From: Bradyrhizobium forestalis
Lineage (GTDB): Bacteria > Pseudomonadota > Alphaproteobacteria > Rhizobiales > Xanthobacteraceae
Direction: 5' to 3'
Length of the DNA stretch: 64,000 nucleotides
Assembly (NCBI RefSeq): GCF_002795245.1
Contig: NZ_PGVG01000002.1
Location: 186,001-250,000 of the forward strand
Made by a program: the position numbers and the translations under genes. Positions 42,927 through 51,335 of the stretch are shown here, piece after piece. The number at the start of each line of letters is the position of its first letter. Position 1 is the first letter of the stretch. Below the pieces are notes generated by a model. It saw only the letters and a list, made by a program, of their open reading frames with translations. It was not told the origin of the DNA and made no database searches.

Positions 42927-43121
42927 GTCTCAAATCCAATCAAACGCAGAAAGCCCGGACGTGCCGGGCGGGGGTGGTATAGCCACTTGGACCCCCGGTG
43001 TCAGCCCTCGATTTGGCTCCTGATTTGTTTTGGCCCGCCGCCAGCGCAGGGCACGAAAAAAGACGTGGATGCACGGCATAAAGCCGGGCATGACGGGCCG
43101 AAACGATCCTAGATTCGTCTG

Positions 43122-45230
43122 ATGCGCCCCAGCCTGCTCAATCCGCTGTTTGCTCCCGTGACCAGCCTGCCCGGCGTCGGTCCGAAGCAGGACAAGCTGC
43201 TGCAGTATCTGCTCAGCCGGAGCGAGACGCCGCGGCTGGTCGACCTGCTGCTGCATCTGCCGAGCCAGGTCATCGACCGCCGGGCCCGGCCGAAGATCCG
43301 CGACGCGGCGGTTGGAACCATGGTGACGCTGGAGGTCACCGTCGATCGCCACCGCCCGCCCCCGCCGCGCAACGCGCGCGCGCCTTATCTCGTCTATGCC
43401 AGCGACGATACCGGCGACGTCGTGCTCACCTTCTTCCGCGCCAAGCCCGGCTATGTCGAAAAACTGCTGCCGATGGGCGCGAAACGTTACGTCTCCGGCA
43501 CGCTGCAGATGTATGACGGCATCCCGCAGATCGTGCATCCCGATCGCGTGCTGGACGAGGAGGCGATCTCAAAGCTCTCAGGGATCGACCCGGTCTATCC
43601 GCTGACCGAGGGCCTCGCGCTCGGCTCGCTGCGCCGCGCGATCGCGCAGGCGCTGCAGAAGCTCCCCGCTCTGCCGGAATGGATCAGCCCCGAGGTGCTG
43701 CGCCGCTGCCACTTCCCCCCGGTCGCGGAAGCGCTCAATCGCGTGCACCGGCCGGTCGAGCTCACGGACATTTTGCCCGATCATCCGTTCTGGTCGCGAC
43801 TTGCTTTCGATGAATTGCTGGCCGGCCAGCTCGCGCTCGCGCTGATCCGCGCACAACTGCGCCGCCCCGCCGGCGTGCGCAATGCCGGCGACGGCCATCT
43901 GCGCAACAAGATCATCGACGCCCTGCCCTATGCCCTCACGCCCTCGCAGCGCACCGCCTCGGCCGCCATCGCCGAGGATCTGAAGCAGCCGGTGCGCATG
44001 CTGCGCCTGCTCCAGGGCGACGTCGGCTCGGGCAAAACGGTCGTAGCGCTGCTCGCTGCCGCCGCGGTCGCCGAAGTCGGCAAGCAGGCCGCGCTGATGG
44101 CGCCGACGGAAATTCTGGCGCGCCAGCACATCAAGACCATCGCGCCACTCGCCGAGCGCGCCGGCATGCGCGTCGCGATCCTCACCGGCCGGGAAAAGGG
44201 CAAGGAGCGCCGCGAGCTCATCACTGAGCTCGCCGAGGGCGAGATCGATCTCCTCGTCGGCACCCATGCGCTGATCCAGGATGACGTCATCTTCCATGAT
44301 CTCGCGCTCGCCATCGTCGACGAGCAGCACCGTTTCGGCGTACGCGAGCGCCTCGCGCTCACGTCCAAGGGCGAAGCGGTCGACGTGCTGGTGCTAAGCG
44401 CAACCCCGATTCCGCGCACGCTGGTGTTGACCTATTTCGGCGACATGGACATCTCCGAGCTGCGCGAAAAACCCGCCGGCCGCCAGCCGATCGATACCCG
44501 CGCGGTGCCGATGAGCCGGATCGCAGAAGTCATGGAGGGCGTCGGCCGCGCGCTCCAGTCCGGCAAGCTGGTCTACTGGATCTGCCCGCTGGTCGAGGAA
44601 TCCGAGGCCGAGGGCACCGAGCACCTCACCAATGCGACCAAGCGTTTCGAGAGCCTGCAAAAGCGCTTTGGCGAGCGCGTCGGCCTCGTCCATGGCCAGA
44701 TGAAGGGCACGGAGAAGGACCGGGTCATGGGCCAGTTCGCCGCCCACGAGATCGGGCTCCTGGTCGCCACCACCGTGGTCGAGGTCGGCGTCGACGTGCC
44801 GGCCGCCACCATCATGGTGATCGAGAACGCCGAGCGTTTTGGCCTTGCCCAGTTGCACCAGCTGCGCGGCCGCATCGGACGCGGCTCGGAAGCCTCGACC
44901 TGCATTCTGCTCTATGGCGAGCCGCTCGGCGAGATGTCGAAGGCGCGGCTGAAGGTGATCCGCGAGACCACGGACGGTTTTCGCATCGCCGAGGAAGACC
45001 TGAAGCTGCGCGGCGAAGGCGATGTGCTGGGGGTGCGCCAGAGCGGCCTGCCCGGCTACCGCATCGCGCGCCCGGAGGTGCACGGCCAACTGATCGCCCA
45101 GGCCCGCGACGAAGCGCTGCGCATCCTGAAGGACGATCCGAAGTTGAAGGGCGAGCGCGGCGAGGCGCTACGGTGCCTGCTGTATCTGTACGAGCGGGAT
45201 GAGGCTATTCCGCTGATCGGGGCGGGTTAG
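43122..45230 (+). CDS. recG: ATP-dependent DNA helicase RecG
   Basis: A 702-residue branched-DNA helicase that remodels stalled replication forks. Motifs: N-terminal wedge domain (LPGVGPKQDKLLQYL), Walker A LLQGDVGSGKTVVALLAA, DEQH box (AIVDEQHRFGVRERLAL), VLSATPIPRTL, and the QLRGRIGRG motif, then the C-terminal TRG region. It is the full family length. ATG start follows directly the region shared with sdhE; the Shine-Dalgarno is weak. Next to mfd, with which it shares its motor domain type. Confidence 0.97.
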   Translation: MRPSLLNPLFAPVTSLPGVGPKQDKLLQYLLSRSETPRLVDLLLHLPSQVIDRRARPKIRDAAVGTMVTLEVTVDRHRPPPPRNARAPYLVYASDDTGDVVLTFFRAKPGYVEKLLPMGAKRYVSGTLQMYDGIPQIVHPDRVLDEEAISKLSGIDPVYPLTEGLALGSLRRAIAQALQKLPALPEWISPEVLRRCHFPPVAEALNRVHRPVELTDILPDHPFWSRLAFDELLAGQLALALIRAQLRRPAGVRNAGDGHLRNKIIDALPYALTPSQRTASAAIAEDLKQPVRMLRLLQGDVGSGKTVVALLAAAAVAEVGKQAALMAPTEILARQHIKTIAPLAERAGMRVAILTGREKGKERRELITELAEGEIDLLVGTHALIQDDVIFHDLALAIVDEQHRFGVRERLALTSKGEAVDVLVLSATPIPRTLVLTYFGDMDISELREKPAGRQPIDTRAVPMSRIAEVMEGVGRALQSGKLVYWICPLVEESEAEGTEHLTNATKRFESLQKRFGERVGLVHGQMKGTEKDRVMGQFAAHEIGLLVATTVVEVGVDVPAATIMVIENAERFGLAQLHQLRGRIGRGSEASTCILLYGEPLGEMSKARLKVIRETTDGFRIAEEDLKLRGEGDVLGVRQSGLPGYRIARPEVHGQLIAQARDEALRILKDDPKLKGERGEALRCLLYLYERDEAIPLIGAG

Positions 45231-45324
45231 CCGTAGTGCCGCTGCCTTGAAGTTGGCGACAGGCGTGCGGATCCGTCGACCTGCAATGACGGAAGCGCTC
45301 GGCAACGATGCTCGCTCTGCTTTC

Positions 45325-45460
45325 GTGTCCCGGACAAGCTGCAACGCCAAAGGCGTTGCAGCGCGGAGCCGGGACCCAGGAAGCCGCACTGAACGCTATG
45401 GCATGGGCCCCGGCTCTGCAGCGCACCGCTGAAGAAGCGCTGCGCTGCGTCCGGGGCACA
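45325..45460. repeat. Dispersed palindromic repeat, family B, copy 3
   Basis: Framed by GTGTCCCGGACAAG and CGTCCGGGGCAC. Inside are GCAACGCCAAAGGCGTTGC, GAGCCGGGACCCAGG and its partner GGGCCCCGGCTCTG. It lies between convergent recG and the dehydrogenase gene. The whole 336-base gap 45231-45566 has no gene: it contains this unit and the next one. Confidence 0.85.
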
Positions 45461-45491
45461 AGGCTGAGTTTGATGCGCTTTGCTCTCTCCC

Positions 45492-45555
45492 CGTCATTGC
45501 GAGCGCAGCGAAGCATCCAGAATCTTTCCGCGGAGGGACTCTGGATTGCTTCGAG
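45492..45555. repeat. Inverted-repeat element (family E)
   Basis: CGTCATTGCGAGCGCAGCGA leads into GAAGCATCCAGAATC, which pairs with GACTCTGGATTGCTTC 15 bases on. I recall CGTCATTGCGAGCGCAGCGAAG as an abundant rhizobial intergenic repeat. Single copy here. Confidence 0.65.
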
Positions 45556-45566
45556 GATGCGGACGA

Positions 45567-46424
45567 CTAGGGTTTCTTCTGCGTGACGCGCGCAGCAAAT
45601 GCTCTCATCAATTCCGCCTCCACCGCCTCGCCCGTCGCATCTTCCGCCAGATGCTCGAACCACCGCGCAAAACCCTCGTAGATCTGGCTGGCCGGATGAT
45701 CCGAGCCTAGGAATCCGGAGATCTCCCGCATCTCCGCGACCCAGCGATAGGCTTTCGGGATCATGTCGGGCAGCGCGACTTCGAGCCGCGCCAGGATCGC
45801 GGGCTGGCTCAGTGCCAGTTCATCACGCAGCGCATCGGCCGCGCCGGCCTTCGTGGCCGCAATCACCATGGCCGAGCCGATGCCGGCGAGACCCTTGACG
45901 ATACCAGCATAGGACATCTTGAGCGCAGAGGCCGCGCCGACCGGGCCTTCGACGATGCGCACGTCGAGGCCGAGATCCTTCAGCACGGCGACGTCCTTGG
46001 CATGCTCGCCGGACATGTAGAAGGCCGGGCTCTTGCCGCCGGGCTGCGGCGGAAAGCCGATGATGCCGGCATCGACGAACGGCGCCTGCGCCGAGCCGAT
46101 GATCTCCTCGATTCTTTGCACCGTATCGACATTGACGGCGTTACAATCGACGACCACAGGCTTCTTCTCGCGCCTGACGATCAGCGAGGCCAGCCGTTCA
46201 GCCAGCGCGACGGCCTCGCCCGGCGGCACGATCGAGAGGATGATGTCGGCGTCCGCAATCGCATCGTCCTCGGCACCGACCATGCCGGCGTCCGCCGCCC
46301 GTTTCAGCGTCGCCTCGCTCCGGCCCTTCAGCGACGTCAGCACGCGTGCGCCGTTCTCGCTGAGCCGGCGAGCCACGGCGCTGCCCATGGCACCGGGGGC
46401 GAGGATCGCAATGGTCTTGGACAT
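45567..46424 (-). CDS. NAD(P)-dependent dehydrogenase, 3-hydroxyisobutyrate dehydrogenase-like with DUF1932
   Basis: A 285-residue dehydrogenase. The N-terminal Rossmann domain opens KTIAILAPGAMGSAVARRLS with GxGxMG spelled APGAMG. Then come DIILSIVPPGEAVALAERLA and VVDCNAVNVDTVQRI, typical of the beta-hydroxyacid dehydrogenase superfamily. The catalytic-lysine helix is GAASALKMSYAGIVKGLAGI, and the C-terminal part fits DUF1932. Substrate unknown. The ATG at 46424 starts the Rossmann fold. It is 106 bases downstream of the DUF502 gene on the same strand. Confidence 0.87.
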   Translation of the reverse strand: MSKTIAILAPGAMGSAVARRLSENGARVLTSLKGRSEATLKRAADAGMVGAEDDAIADADIILSIVPPGEAVALAERLASLIVRREKKPVVVDCNAVNVDTVQRIEEIIGSAQAPFVDAGIIGFPPQPGGKSPAFYMSGEHAKDVAVLKDLGLDVRIVEGPVGAASALKMSYAGIVKGLAGIGSAMVIAATKAGAADALRDELALSQPAILARLEVALPDMIPKAYRWVAEMREISGFLGSDHPASQIYEGFARWFEHLAEDATGEAVEAELMRAFAARVTQKKP

Positions 46425-46530
46425 CGTGCGCACTCCAGGTCGACTTCCGAGCGACACGCTCGGTTCAACCCGAGAATAGCAGAGGACGAATGCGCGCGCG
46501 TGAACGCGGCCATCCCGCGACGGAATGGCC

Positions 46531-47301
46531 CTACTCCGCCTTCGCAGGCTCGGGCTGGAGCTTGGAGGCATTGGCAATACGCGCGGCATTCGCCACGCCG
46601 GCTAGCGCCGCCGCCTTCTTCGGATCGGGTGCCGAGCCCGGCTGCACCACGCCGGCCGACATGATCAGCGTGGCTGCGTCCTCAGCGGTGAGATCGACCT
46701 CGATGATCTTGCTCTTCGGGACATAGAAGAAGAAGCCGGTGGTCGGGTTCGGCGAGCACGGCAGGAACACCGAGACGTGCTCCTCCTGCCCCGGCAGGTT
46801 ACGCGCGATGTCCTCGTTCGGCGATTGCGAGATCAGCACGATCGACCACATGCCCGGCGAGGGAAATTCGACGAGGCCGACTTTGCGGAAGCTCGAGCCC
46901 TTGCCCGAAAACAGCGTCTCGAACACCTGCTTGAGGCCGCGATAGATGGCGCGCACCGCGGGGATCCGGCCCAGGAAAGTCTCGCCGACATCCACCAGCG
47001 TGCGGCCGATCAGATTGGCCGCGAGGAAGCCGACCAGCGTCAGCGTGAAGAATGCGACAATCAATCCCCAGCCGGGAACGCCATAGGGCAGATAGGTTTC
47101 CGGCCGATAGGCCAGCGGCACGAACGGCCGCACCACGCCGTCGACCCAGGTGACGAACCACCAGACCAGATAGAGGGTGATCGCGATCGGCCCCGTCACC
47201 ACGAGGCCGGTGAGAAAGTAGTTGCGGAAACGGCCCATCAGGCCGGTATGCGGTTCCGGAATGGGATCAAGAGGCGCAGGCGCGTCGTCGCGGGGGGTCA
47301 T
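46531..47301 (-). CDS. DUF502 family membrane protein
   Basis: A 256-residue inner-membrane protein. Two hydrophobic segments lie at about 29-50 (FLTGLVVTGPIAITLYLVWW) and 78-105 (GLIVAFFTLTLVGFLAANLI), followed by the conserved cytoplasmic region of DUF502: IPAVRAIYRGLKQVFETLFS, VGLVEFPSPGMWSIVLISQ and VFLPCSPNPTTGFFFYVPKS. The alphaproteobacterial members are conserved next to glmS or recG, as here, but their job is unknown. The tail is Ala/Pro-rich. Likely cotranscribed after glmS, which ends 84 bases upstream. Confidence 0.9.
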   Translation of the reverse strand: MTPRDDAPAPLDPIPEPHTGLMGRFRNYFLTGLVVTGPIAITLYLVWWFVTWVDGVVRPFVPLAYRPETYLPYGVPGWGLIVAFFTLTLVGFLAANLIGRTLVDVGETFLGRIPAVRAIYRGLKQVFETLFSGKGSSFRKVGLVEFPSPGMWSIVLISQSPNEDIARNLPGQEEHVSVFLPCSPNPTTGFFFYVPKSKIIEVDLTAEDAATLIMSAGVVQPGSAPDPKKAAALAGVANAARIANASKLQPEPAKAE

Positions 47302-47385
47302 TCGGGTTCCAGGTCGGTCGCTACAAACAAGCTAGGGTCTTCTAGCAGGTTTTGGAAGACTGCGACCGGCCGATATCCCGTCTGC

Positions 47386-49212
47386 CTATTCCACGGTCAC
47401 CGATTTGGCCAGGTTGCGCGGCTGATCGACGTCGGTCCCCATCACGACAGCCGTGTGATAGGCGAGCAGCTGCACGGGGACGGCATAGACCATCGGCGTG
47501 AACGCCGCCGCCATGTCCGGCATGACGATGGTGACGAGGGACTCGACGGTCGCCTCCGCCGCGCCCTTGGCGTCGGTCATCAGGATGATGTTGCCGCCGC
47601 GCGCGGCGACCTCCTGCATGTTGGAGACGGTCTTCTCGAACACGCGGTCGTGGGGTGCGATGACGACGACCGGCATGGTCTCGTCGATCAGCGCGATCGG
47701 CCCGTGCTTGAGCTCGCCGGCGGCATAGCCTTCGGCATGAATGTAGGAGATCTCCTTCAGCTTCAGCGCGCCTTCGAGCGCCAGCGGGAAGCTGGTGCCG
47801 CGACCGAGATAGAGCACGTCGCGCGACTTGGCGATCCGGTGCGCGAGCTTTTCGATCTGGAGCTCGGTGGTGAGCGCGTCCGCCATCAGACGCGGGACCT
47901 CGACGAGGCCATGGACCAGCTTGGTCTCGTCCTCGTCGGACAATTCGCCACGGGCCTTGCCGGCCGCGATCGCAAGGTTTGCCAGCACCATGAGCTGACA
48001 GGTGAAGGCCTTGGTTGAAGCAACGCCGATCTCGGGACCGGCCAGCGTTGGCAGCACGATTTCGCTCTCGCGCGCGATCGTCGAGGTCGGCACGTTGACG
48101 ACGGCGATCGTGTGCACGCCCTCAGCCTTGGCATAGCGCAGCGCGGCCAGGGTGTCGGCGGTCTCGCCCGATTGCGAGATGAAGATGGCGAGGTCGCCCT
48201 TGCGCAAGGGCGCCTCGCGGTAGCGGAATTCGGAGGCGACGTCGACCTCGACCGGCACGCGCGCGAAGCGCTCGAACCAGTATTTTGCGACGAAACCGGC
48301 ATAGCTCGCGGTGCCGCACGCCGTGATGTTGATGCGCTGGATGTTCTTGAAGTCGAACGGCAGCTTGACCGGCAGCTCGACGCGCTCGGTCGCCATGTCG
48401 ACGTAGCGCGCCAGCGTGTGGCCAACCACTTCCGGCTGCTCGTGGATCTCCTTGGCCATGAAGTGTCGGTAATTGGCCTTGTCGACCAGCGAGGTCGAGG
48501 CGGCGTGCCTGATCTTGTCACGCTGGACGGTGTAGCCGTCCTTGTCGAAGATCGTTGCGCTCTTGCGGGTCAGCACGACCCAGTCGCCGTCCTCGAGATA
48601 GCTGATCGTATCGGTGAACGGCCCGAGCGCGATGGCATCGGAGCCGAGATACATCTCGCCGTCGCCGTAACCGATCGCCAGCGGCGGTCCGCTGCGGGCA
48701 CCGATCATGAGGTCATTGTCGCCGGCGAAGATGAAGCCGAGCGCAAAGGCACCGCGAAGGCGCGCCAGCGTCAGCTTGACGGCTTCGACCGGCTTGTTGC
48801 CGCGCGCGAGCAGATCGTCGACGAGATGCAGCACGATCTCGGTGTCGGTCTCGGTGTGGAACACCGTGCCCTTCGCCTCGAGCTCCTCGCGCAGCTCGCG
48901 AAAATTCTCGATGATGCCGTTGTGGACCACGGCGACGCGTTCGGTCGCGTGCGGATGGGCGTTGTTGACGGTCGGCTTGCCGTGGGTGGCCCAGCGCGTG
49001 TGACCAATGCCGGTGGTGCCCTTGAGCGGCTCGGCCTCGAGCCGCTTCTCCAGATTCTTCAGCTTGCCCTCGGCGCGGCGACGCTCCAGGTGCTTGCCTT
49101 CGAGCGTCGCGACGCCCGCGGAATCGTAACCGCGATATTCGAGACGTTTGAGCGAATCCACCAGTTGCTCTGCAACCGGTTCGCGCCCGAGAATGCCGAC
49201 AATCCCGCACAT
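47386..49212 (-). CDS. glmS: Glutamine:fructose-6-phosphate aminotransferase GlmS
   Basis: A 608-residue enzyme that makes glucosamine-6-phosphate, the first step to UDP-N-acetylglucosamine for peptidoglycan and lipid A. The start at 49212 gives MCGIVGILG, in which Cys2 is the glutaminase nucleophile; an upstream in-frame start would block it. Then GIGHTRWATHGKPTVNNAHP (glutaminase), and two SIS isomerase domains (ITACGTASYAGFVAKYW; LYLGRGTSFPLALEGALKLK), ending in DQPRNLAKSVTVE. GlmU, which completes the precursor, is 0.6 kb upstream on the same strand. Confidence 0.97.
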   Translation of the reverse strand: MCGIVGILGREPVAEQLVDSLKRLEYRGYDSAGVATLEGKHLERRRAEGKLKNLEKRLEAEPLKGTTGIGHTRWATHGKPTVNNAHPHATERVAVVHNGIIENFRELREELEAKGTVFHTETDTEIVLHLVDDLLARGNKPVEAVKLTLARLRGAFALGFIFAGDNDLMIGARSGPPLAIGYGDGEMYLGSDAIALGPFTDTISYLEDGDWVVLTRKSATIFDKDGYTVQRDKIRHAASTSLVDKANYRHFMAKEIHEQPEVVGHTLARYVDMATERVELPVKLPFDFKNIQRINITACGTASYAGFVAKYWFERFARVPVEVDVASEFRYREAPLRKGDLAIFISQSGETADTLAALRYAKAEGVHTIAVVNVPTSTIARESEIVLPTLAGPEIGVASTKAFTCQLMVLANLAIAAGKARGELSDEDETKLVHGLVEVPRLMADALTTELQIEKLAHRIAKSRDVLYLGRGTSFPLALEGALKLKEISYIHAEGYAAGELKHGPIALIDETMPVVVIAPHDRVFEKTVSNMQEVAARGGNIILMTDAKGAAEATVESLVTIVMPDMAAAFTPMVYAVPVQLLAYHTAVVMGTDVDQPRNLAKSVTVE

Positions 49213-49383
49213 GCGGATCACTATCCCCCAAATCGTCGAAAAATCGCCTAAACGACGCGCTCGGTTTTTAGCGAAGTTCCCAAGGAACCAGAAACTCAAT
49301 AATTATTGCTGATTGAGACAGCACGGGGCCCGCGCCCCCTACTTCGCCTGCGTCGAATTGGCCGGCCTTAAACCTCGCGCATT

Positions 49384-49402
49384 AACTTGTTGTCAACAAG
49401 TT
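49384..49402. promoter_or_regulatory. Near-perfect palindrome, candidate operator
   Basis: AACTTGTTGTCAACAAGTT, nine-base perfect arms around a single T. It lies 32 bases before the small gene at 49435 and 170 bases before glmS in the other direction. The half-site TTGT/ACAA is typical of dimeric GntR- or LacI-type sites. Regulator unknown. Confidence 0.5.
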
Positions 49403-49434
49403 TGACCAACGATTCCGGTCAGGAGAACAAGGCC

Positions 49435-49653
49435 ATGAAAGGCTCATCCGACCGCAAGGGTCTGTCGTCGATGTATCTGCGCGCCAGCGAGACCTCGGGC
49501 ACGCACCTTGCGCATTGGCCGCCACCCCAGCGCGGCAAGGAAAGCAAGCCGGTCTTCGTTAAGCATGTACAAGGCGAACCGGTGAAGCGTGCTAAGCCGC
49601 GCGGCTGGCGCCTGACCCGCGCGATCTTCTCCGAATTCGCCGACGACGAATAG
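49435..49653 (+). CDS. Small basic hypothetical protein (72 residues)
   Basis: A 72-residue, soluble, basic protein: KGSSDRKGLSSMYLRASETS, HWPPPQRGKESKPVF and a C-terminal RAKPRGWRLTRAIFSEFADD. The ATG follows CAGGAG with nine bases between, a good ribosome site, and a candidate operator lies just upstream. I do not recognise the family. It sits divergent from glmS and convergent towards glmU. The pattern of Pro/Lys patches suggests a flexible protein. Confidence 0.65.
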   Translation: MKGSSDRKGLSSMYLRASETSGTHLAHWPPPQRGKESKPVFVKHVQGEPVKRAKPRGWRLTRAIFSEFADDE

Positions 49654-49667
49654 CCACCAAGTAAGAA

Positions 49668-49776
49668 GACCCTCATGGTGAGGAGCGCGAAGCGCGTCTC
49701 GAACCATGAAGGCCCGCATCTCGCCCGCAGCCATCCTTCGAGACGCCCGCTTTCAGCGGGCCCTCACGATGAGGGC
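49668..49776. repeat. Dispersed repeat, family C, copy 1
   Basis: GACCCTCATGGTGAGGAGCG at the left and CATCCTTCGAGACGCCCGCT, TTCAGCGGGCCCTCACGATG, AGGG at the right. The motifs also occur at 58697-58812, there in swapped order. It lies between convergent genes and could act as a stop for both. Confidence 0.8.
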
Positions 49777-49807
49777 GAAGCTTGCTGCGACACAACAGAA
49801 ATGGCGC

Positions 49808-51163
49808 TCACTTCTCCGGCTTCTTGCCGCCCGTCTTCATCTCGCGATAGCGCACAGCGCCGCCTTCCCGGATGGTCTGCTGGTTGCGCTCCAGCGCCAT
49901 CGCGTCGTCGGGTACGTCCTTCGTGATCACCGAGCCGGAGCCGATATAGGCGCCGCGGCCGATTGTCACCGGTGCGACCAGCGAGGAGTTGGTGCCGACG
50001 AAGGCGCCCTGCCCGATGACAGTCTTGTGCTTCTTGAAGCCATCGTAGTTGCAGGTGATGGTGCCGGCGCCGATGTTGGAATTGGCGCCGACGGTGGCAT
50101 CGCCGATGTAGGAGAGATGGTTGACCTTAACGCCGGCCTCCAGCGTCGCCGCCTTGGTCTCCACGAAATTGCCGATGCGCGCGCCATCGCCGAGCGAGGT
50201 GCCGGGACGCAGCCGCGCATAGGGACCGATCGAGACGTTCCTGCCGAGCGTGGTCTGCACGATGTGTGAAAAGGAATGGATCACGGTGCCGTCCGCGATC
50301 GACACGCCGGGGCCGATCACCACGAACGGCTCGATCGTCACGTCCTTGCCGAACACGGTGTCGGCGGAGAGATAAACGGTTTCCGGCGCGATCAGCGTGA
50401 CGCCGGCCTCCATCGCCGCCTTGCGCAAGCGCGCCTGCATCACGCTTTCTGCTTCCGCGAGCTGCGCCTTGGTGTTGATGCCGCGCACCTCGTCCTCGCT
50501 GGTCTCGATCACCACGGACTCCCATCCCTGCTTGCGGACGATTTCGACGGCGTCCGTCAGATAATACTCGCCCTTGGAATTGGCGTTGCCGATGTGCTCG
50601 AGGATGTCGAGCGCGCGGCGGCCGTCGATCGCCATCACGCCGGCGTTGCACAGATCGATCTTGCGCTCGTCCGCACTGGCGTCGGCCTGCTCGCGGATCG
50701 CGACCAGGCGGTCGCCCTCGACGATGAAGCGGCCATAGCCGGTGGGATCGGCGGCGCGAAAGCCGAGCGCGGCAATCGCGGCACCCTTCGCGAGCGGCGC
50801 GCGCAGCCGCGCAAAGGTCTCGGCCGAGATCAGCGGCGTGTCGCCGAAGGCAATGAGGAGATCATCCGCGCCTCGCGCGATCGCCTCGCGCGCCGCCAGC
50901 ACCGCATGCGCGGTGCCGAGCCGCTCGGCTTGCACGAAGGTGAGCGCGTCGGGGCGGATGCGCTTTGCCTCATCCGCGACCGCCTGGTGATCGGGGCCGA
51001 TCACGACGGCGAGCGCGGTGCCGGTTCCCTTGGGTGCGGCCGCGAGCACATGGGCGAGCAATGTCTGGGAAGCGACGGGATGCAGCACCTTCGGCAGGCT
51101 CGATCGCATGCGCGTGCCTTCGCCGGCGGCGAGCACGATCGTGAGGCTGGAACGGGCGGTCAT
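49808..51163 (-). CDS. glmU: Bifunctional N-acetylglucosamine-1-phosphate uridyltransferase GlmU
   Basis: A 451-residue enzyme that acetylates glucosamine-1-phosphate and couples it to UTP. The N-terminal uridyltransferase opens [20 protein letters not shown] with HPVASQ, the GEGTRM loop being the nucleotide site. The C-terminal half is a left-handed beta helix with hexapeptide repeats ([53 protein letters not shown], with the active-site region [11 protein letters not shown]). The ATG at 51163 begins just before the conserved region, after AGGATTTCG. Pairs functionally with glmS downstream. Confidence 0.97.
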   Translation of the reverse strand: MTARSSLTIVLAAGEGTRMRSSLPKVLHPVASQTLLAHVLAAAPKGTGTALAVVIGPDHQAVADEAKRIRPDALTFVQAERLGTAHAVLAAREAIARGADDLLIAFGDTPLISAETFARLRAPLAKGAAIAALGFRAADPTGYGRFIVEGDRLVAIREQADASADERKIDLCNAGVMAIDGRRALDILEHIGNANSKGEYYLTDAVEIVRKQGWESVVIETSEDEVRGINTKAQLAEAESVMQARLRKAAMEAGVTLIAPETVYLSADTVFGKDVTIEPFVVIGPGVSIADGTVIHSFSHIVQTTLGRNVSIGPYARLRPGTSLGDGARIGNFVETKAATLEAGVKVNHLSYIGDATVGANSNIGAGTITCNYDGFKKHKTVIGQGAFVGTNSSLVAPVTIGRGAYIGSGSVITKDVPDDAMALERNQQTIREGGAVRYREMKTGGKKPEK

Positions 51164-51335
51164 CGAAATCCTGACAGATATAGTCGAATCAATTGGCACA
51201 ACGGGCAGCGAGCCCCCCAGAAGCTATCGCCTTGCTACCCCCGCAAACGCCCGGAATTCAAGTGCGGCGCGCATTTCCTGTTAATGTTCCCTGATTGATT
51301 CGGGGAAGCCGGACAGGGCTGGGCACTTAACGTAC

